Below are positions 7,401-9,782 of a stretch of DNA of 9,782 nt, piece after piece. How positions within the stretch are numbered: the stretch's first letter is position 1; the number at the start of each line of letters is the position of its first letter. The notes beneath the pieces were generated by a model that was given only the letters and a program-made list of their open reading frames with translations, was not told where the DNA came from and searched no databases. The position numbers and the translations under genes are program-made. This DNA comes from JBBRHH01 sp038222915. GTDB taxonomy: Bacteria > Planctomycetota > Phycisphaerae > Tepidisphaerales > Tepidisphaeraceae. Where the stretch lies: the NCBI GenBank assembly GCA_038222915.1, contig JBBRHH010000200.1, positions 1 to 9,782 on the forward strand. Direction: 5' to 3'.

Positions 7401-9782
7401 TGTTCATCGCCCGATTCGGTCTGCCCGGTACGACTTACTATTGGCAGGTGCAGGCATCGATCAATCACGTCATGGGGGCGTGGTCTCCGATCTGGAGCTA
7501 CACGATCGCCGGGGAGAAGAACCTTCCCCCGGTGGTGCAAACCGCCGCCGCCGACACCAACACCATCACGCTGGGCGATACTGTCACGTTTACGGCGGAC
7601 GGCGTTTCGGATCCGAACCTCGCGCCCGACGAGGTGAAGGAAGTGCTCTGGTTCGTGGAGTCCAACGGCGTTCCCGGGTTGCAGACCGACTATCCAAACG
7701 GCGACATCGCGGTGGCCGCGGACACCGACGGCAGCGATGGATGGCAGGGCACGCTGTCCACCTACCGCTGGGTGCCTCCGGTCTTTCCCGGGCCCGGAAC
7801 ATACACAATGTACGCTGCCGCCGTCGACACACATGGACTCTATTCGGCCGGATCAGCCCCATTCACGCTGACGGTGTTACCGACGGCCGCGCCAGCGCCG
7901 ATGGTCCAGTCGGTCCGATTCGACCCCGCCAACAATACGGTGCGCGTGGCATTCAACACTGACATCCAGGGCAGCCTGAATTCCAACCCGTTCTTAATTC
8001 TCGGAGCAGGCGATCCGCAGGTGCAGTCGATCGGCTATGAAACTGCGAGCAATACGGCCGTTGTGCACTTTGGATCCGCAATCCCCGCCAACGGAAATTA
8101 CCAGCTTTGGATCTGGGACACCCGGGTATGCAATGTCGCCGGCGTGACGCTGCAGGGACCCAACTCGTTTAACTTCTCGGTTCTCACCGGCGACGCCAAT
8201 CAGGACGGTGCGGTCGATGTGCTGGACCGAACCATTCTTCTTCACAACCTGAACGGCGGGCAGGGGATGAACTGGGCCGACGGCGACTTTAATGGCGACG
8301 GCGTCGTGACCGACGCGGATCTGACCATCTTCAATGAGAACCTCGGGCAAACCATGCCCGGCTTCCCTCCGCCGCCGGCCACGCCGCTTCCCGGCCGCAT
8401 TCAGTTCGAGGACTACGACGCGGGGGGGCAAGGGGTGGGATACAACGACCTCGATGCACTAAACCACGGAGATTCCGATTATCGTCCACTGGATGGCATG
8501 GATACGTTCGTCAGCAGCCCGCAAGAGGGAGGCGGCTATTTCCTGGGCTACATGGATCTCGGGGAGTGGATGAACTACACGGTGGACGTGCCGGCCGCCG
8601 GGACCTACCAGTTCGTCGCCCGCTATGCCATCCCGGATGCGGGCTTAAAGTATCATCTGGAACTCGATGGCGTGCCGCTCACCAACTCCGTTTCGCTGGA
8701 CCCCACGGGTGACTGGAGCGTGTATCAGACTTCGCCCGGCCTGGACGTTTCACTGCCAGAAGGCCGCCATACACTCAAGTTTGTCATCGACGGCGTGACC
8801 CCTTCGGGTGGCGGAGCATTCAATTGGTTCGAATTGCGCTCGCACGTTGCCGAACTCAACGGCCCGATCGAATCCGGCCCCCACACGATCCGCCTTTCCG
8901 CTGACAACAGCGGCGATGGCAGCTCACAAACGCCATCGGTCAGCGCCTTCGTGGACAACACCACCGCCACGCCCGACAGCGTCATTCCCCTCACCTCCCT
9001 CCAGACCTTCGCCGTCAACGCCATCGGCGGCGACAACACCCTCGTCCTGGATTACTCCCACGGCGATCCGCTGGCGGGGTTGTCCCTCAGCTTCAACGGC
9101 GGCGCGGGCGTCGACGCGCTCAAGATCATCGGCGGTTCGGCTTCCGATGCGTTCACCGTGGACGGCAGTCAGATCACCCACGGCTCCAGCGTCATTCATT
9201 TCTCCTCCCCCATGGCCCTCTCCCTCCAGAGCGGCACGTTTACGTTTACCGCCGACGCAGCGGGCGCAAACATTTCGCTGGCCGCCAGCGCCACGGCGCT
9301 CTTCATCACCAACCAGCACCTGGCCGCCCTCACCCTCGACGGCGGCACGGCGCGGGTCGTCTCCGGCGGCAACAGGGTCCTGGTGGTCGATGCCCTGCAC
9401 ATCAGCAACAATGGCACGCTCGATCTGGGCGACAACGCCCTGATCGTCCACAACGGGGACTACAACGCCATCAATACCCTTGCCCTCCAGTCGTACAACT
9501 CCGGGGCCTGGAGCGATCATGGGCTAACCACCGGCGCGGCGACCAGCGGCGGATCAACCGGTCTGGGCATTCTCACTGGCGCGGATTATCTGGGGAACAA
9601 CTTCAGCGAATCCAATCAGACGATGAACGGCGAGTTGGTGGCGGCGACGGATGTGGTGGTGAAGTACACTCGCCTGGGCGACTCAAACCTCGACGGCGCA
9701 GTGAACGATGACGACCTGTTCCTGTTTCTGGCCAACTACGACTCCAGCAACCCCAGCGCGGCCGGCACGTGGCTGAACGGCG
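4469..9782 (+). CDS. Giant LEPR-XLL alpha/beta-hydrolase multidomain protein with dockerins and CBM6-like module (3' partial)
   Basis: One frame is open from the ATG at 4469 to the window end (1771 codons, no stop). Approximate domains by residue: LEPRRLLA 40-47; alpha/beta hydrolase about 49-330 with THGF, nucleophile elbow GHSRGG (Ser189), TLDPHP (Asp216) and AHSDVHLWY (His298); CARDB-like 505-625; IPT/TIG-like 628-720; chitobiase C-terminal-like 723-805 (TIRYTLDGTNPN); second TIG-like 808-905; fibronectin-III-like 911-1018; Ig/PKD-like 1019-1136; SbsA-type Ig-like 1142-1238; dockerin 1241-1290; CBM6-like 1307-1458; beta-rich segment 1459-1650; tail cassette from 1651 with a calcium loop at 1738. 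The triad suggests an esterase or lipase; substrate is unknown. No classical signal peptide precedes LEPR. An extracellular, carbohydrate-associated role is inferred from the modules. GC changes sharply near 5970. The C-terminus, probably a second calcium loop and PEP-CTERM, lies outside the window. Confidence 0.93.
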   Translation, partial: MNFKTALSELPPAIRRFLKDSKLLTKSGFDTIGHAPIEELEPRRLLAGVTLITHGFSSDADHDVAAMGSAILQYPGMENASVYEVTVVDGSGPNGHGGGALTVIPNRLSGPAPDSSTNPEIVILLDWSDMAGKFDASSIGLLPFLDPQQFTRSTVAVGDAVTRKLLVPGFLSGFSGALADLPLHLIGHSRGGSLVSRIAVDLAACGVWVDQMTTLDPHPVNSFTQGGYWGDQDVVVPDNVIFADNYWQEGNGITFGGQTVDRSHNVKLDQSMLDLEDPTTALTGDAFDPGYAPPGGAHSDVHLWYYGTVNKTATTDGYAQMPIGTHWYDSVSRNTSGYYYSRIAGGTRPPDGLSSSFGGISDGFDTEDFRAGNVQWPNVAGLQLTSGSAPEPAGTSLSLTYKYQDYNKPSDTLFYLDRDRNPYNNNNYAGDAANVVYPGDTFARGYVGKSLTLTTVGAATAQIDTAGLSAGSYYLYAKIKDNDHARYLYLPNQIVISPPSSAPHPDLRPQNITLSKTSGPAGTQLTVTLPMANNGDADAPATTTGLRFNSSATATSPADLSLGSIATPAIAAGQSVTVSRTISIPAGIAPGNYYFWVVADNVTSGALTQSNYQNDYAASPAFTVTGTGPQITAVTPSVLPPLDANQTQLIVLSGSGFSSNSRLNFVSSLGNSFTGRVPSYDPATGQLTYHISVGTAQGRWTVQVVDALTGATSAPFSFQVSALPPAITPTIYPGGGSFNGPVDVAILTSTPGATIRYTLDGTNPNTASRLYTGALTLGSSLTLKAVAFKAGMADSGVASAAFTITPAPGAPVITGVSPSLLQPSSDIQSISVYGSGFLPSCLLYFYNPSGQLVQNNQTVYVTSGRIDYGLGVNTTSGTWTVKVVNNPYGTPVTSNVFSFTVAQPPTGNYPIQSAPGNGAVGVIDRPTVSWQPVAGADYYRVMAASSPDGLPRDNNAPGLGGPTFQWLGTTNSGSETSMFIARFGLPGTTYYWQVQASINHVMGAWSPIWSYTIAGEKNLPPVVQTAAADTNTITLGDTVTFTADGVSDPNLAPDEVKEVLWFVESNGVPGLQTDYPNGDIAVAADTDGSDGWQGTLSTYRWVPPVFPGPGTYTMYAAAVDTHGLYSAGSAPFTLTVLPTAAPAPMVQSVRFDPANNTVRVAFNTDIQGSLNSNPFLILGAGDPQVQSIGYETASNTAVVHFGSAIPANGNYQLWIWDTRVCNVAGVTLQGPNSFNFSVLTGDANQDGAVDVLDRTILLHNLNGGQGMNWADGDFNGDGVVTDADLTIFNENLGQTMPGFPPPPATPLPGRIQFEDYDAGGQGVGYNDLDALNHGDSDYRPLDGMDTFVSSPQEGGGYFLGYMDLGEWMNYTVDVPAAGTYQFVARYAIPDAGLKYHLELDGVPLTNSVSLDPTGDWSVYQTSPGLDVSLPEGRHTLKFVIDGVTPSGGGAFNWFELRSHVAELNGPIESGPHTIRLSADNSGDGSSQTPSVSAFVDNTTATPDSVIPLTSLQTFAVNAIGGDNTLVLDYSHGDPLAGLSLSFNGGAGVDALKIIGGSASDAFTVDGSQITHGSSVIHFSSPMALSLQSGTFTFTADAAGANISLAASATALFITNQHLAALTLDGGTARVVSGGNRVLVVDALHISNNGTLDLGDNALIVHNGDYNAINTLALQSYNSGAWSDHGLTTGAATSGGSTGLGILTGADYLGNNFSESNQTMNGELVAATDVVVKYTRLGDSNLDGAVNDDDLFLFLANYDSSNPSAAGTWLNG
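4586..4609 (+). other. LEPR-XLL motif
   Basis: These codons give LEPRRLLA (residues 40-47), preceded by a polar/basic N-terminus (MNFKTALSELPPAIRRFL) rather than a hydrophobic signal. LEPR-x-LL motifs are known near the N-terminus of very large surface proteins in planctomycetes and relatives. The function is not established; a role in export is a common guess. Confidence 0.85.
4610..5460 (+). other. Alpha/beta hydrolase (lipase-like) domain
   Basis: The domain starts directly after LEPR with GVTLITHGF, a first strand with an oxyanion-type His-Gly. It carries GHSRGG at residues 187-192 with nucleophile Ser189, an acid in TLDPHP (Asp216), a conserved-looking NYWQEGN segment, and AHSDVHLWYYGT with His298 as the likely catalytic base (His302 is an alternative). 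Spacing and order fit a serine-hydrolase triad. Substrate preference cannot be read from the sequence. Codons here are less GC-biased than in the later domains. Confidence 0.82.
8189..8338 (+). other. Internal dockerin type I-like domain
   Basis: Two calcium-binding loops, GDANQDGAVDVLD (from residue 1241) and GDFNGDGVVTDAD (Asp1273 onward), flank a helix (RTILLHNLN) and are followed by a second helix-like segment. This is the normal dockerin doublet. Dockerins bind cohesins in cellulosomes, but many non-cellulolytic bacteria carry dockerin-like repeats with no cohesin. Its position mid-protein rather than at the C-terminus is notable. Confidence 0.85.
8387..8842 (+). other. CBM6/CBM35-like carbohydrate-binding module
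   Basis: The module reads IQFEDYDAGGQGVGYND, then LGEWMNYTVDVPAAGTY, and ends FNWFELR (residues about 1307-1457). FE-x-(D), the aromatic GEW-NY-V strand, and the final NWFEL strand are typical of CBM6/CBM35 beta-sandwiches that bind polysaccharides. Pairing with a chitobiase C-terminal-like repeat and dockerins suggests glycan contact; the ligand is unknown. Confidence 0.8.
9419..9782 (+). repeat. C-terminal tail cassette, copy B (3' truncated by window)
   Basis: This codes for LDLGDNALIVHNGDYN, SYNSGAW, GLTTGAA, LGILTGADYLGNNF, DVVVKYT and GDSNLDGAVNDDDLFLFL, then YDSSNPS. It aligns nearly end to end with the first part of copy A at 1583-2030, with two small length differences around the GLT segment and the QT linker. 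Copy A continues into a second calcium loop and PEP-CTERM, so the same is expected beyond base 9782. Confidence 0.87.

Noticed and set aside
6565..9520. Several open frames of 100-255 codons on both strands inside the giant gene
   Set aside because: They are out of frame with the continuous domain-coding frame, are rich in Arg/His/Gly and have no recognisable domains.

Overview
This window looks like part of a GC-rich planctomycete chromosome, probably class Phycisphaerae. That is an inference from three signs together: a PEP-CTERM sorting tail (VPEP, hydrophobic helix, RRRRR), an N-terminal LEPR-XLL motif (LEPRRLLA), and very large secreted proteins that mix beta-helix or Ig-like modules with dockerin-type calcium repeats. 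No rRNA or tRNA is present to confirm the taxonomy.

Layout. Bases 1-2236 (+) hold the 3' part of a secreted beta-helix (autotransporter-repeat-like) protein that ends in a dockerin-like doublet and a PEP-CTERM anchor; its start lies before the window. After a 16-bp convergent gap come two tandem paralogous genes on the minus strand, 2253-2924 and 3050-3712. They encode about 220-residue proteins of unknown function with a helical N-terminus, a Pro-rich hinge and a small beta domain ending in the motif GDKGPWS. The gap between them contains a short 7-bp-periodic repeat. Bases 3713-4468 are a divergent intergenic region of about 750 bp with several hairpins and palindromes and no convincing gene.

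From 4469 to the end of the window a single reading frame stays open on the plus strand for 1771 codons and runs off the end. It encodes a multidomain protein: LEPR motif, alpha/beta hydrolase with a visible Ser-Asp-His triad (Ser189, Asp216, His298), CARDB-like domain, two IPT/TIG-like domains around a chitobiase C-terminal-like repeat, a fibronectin-III-like domain, further Ig-like domains, an internal dockerin, a CBM6-like carbohydrate-binding module, a beta-rich segment, and the start of a second dockerin-like tail. The last 120 residues are clearly homologous to the tail of the first gene, so the two large proteins share a C-terminal cassette. If the rest of that cassette is like the first gene, the giant protein probably also ends in a PEP-CTERM signal beyond the window.

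The most notable signals are the giant modular hydrolase, a sharp GC step inside it (roughly 43-55% in the sampled N-terminal 1.5 kb, roughly 63-72% afterwards) that coincides with the end of the hydrolase module, and the shared tail cassette. Together they suggest a surface or extracellular polymer-handling repertoire built by module shuffling. No CRISPR array, insertion sequence, tRNA or rRNA was seen.
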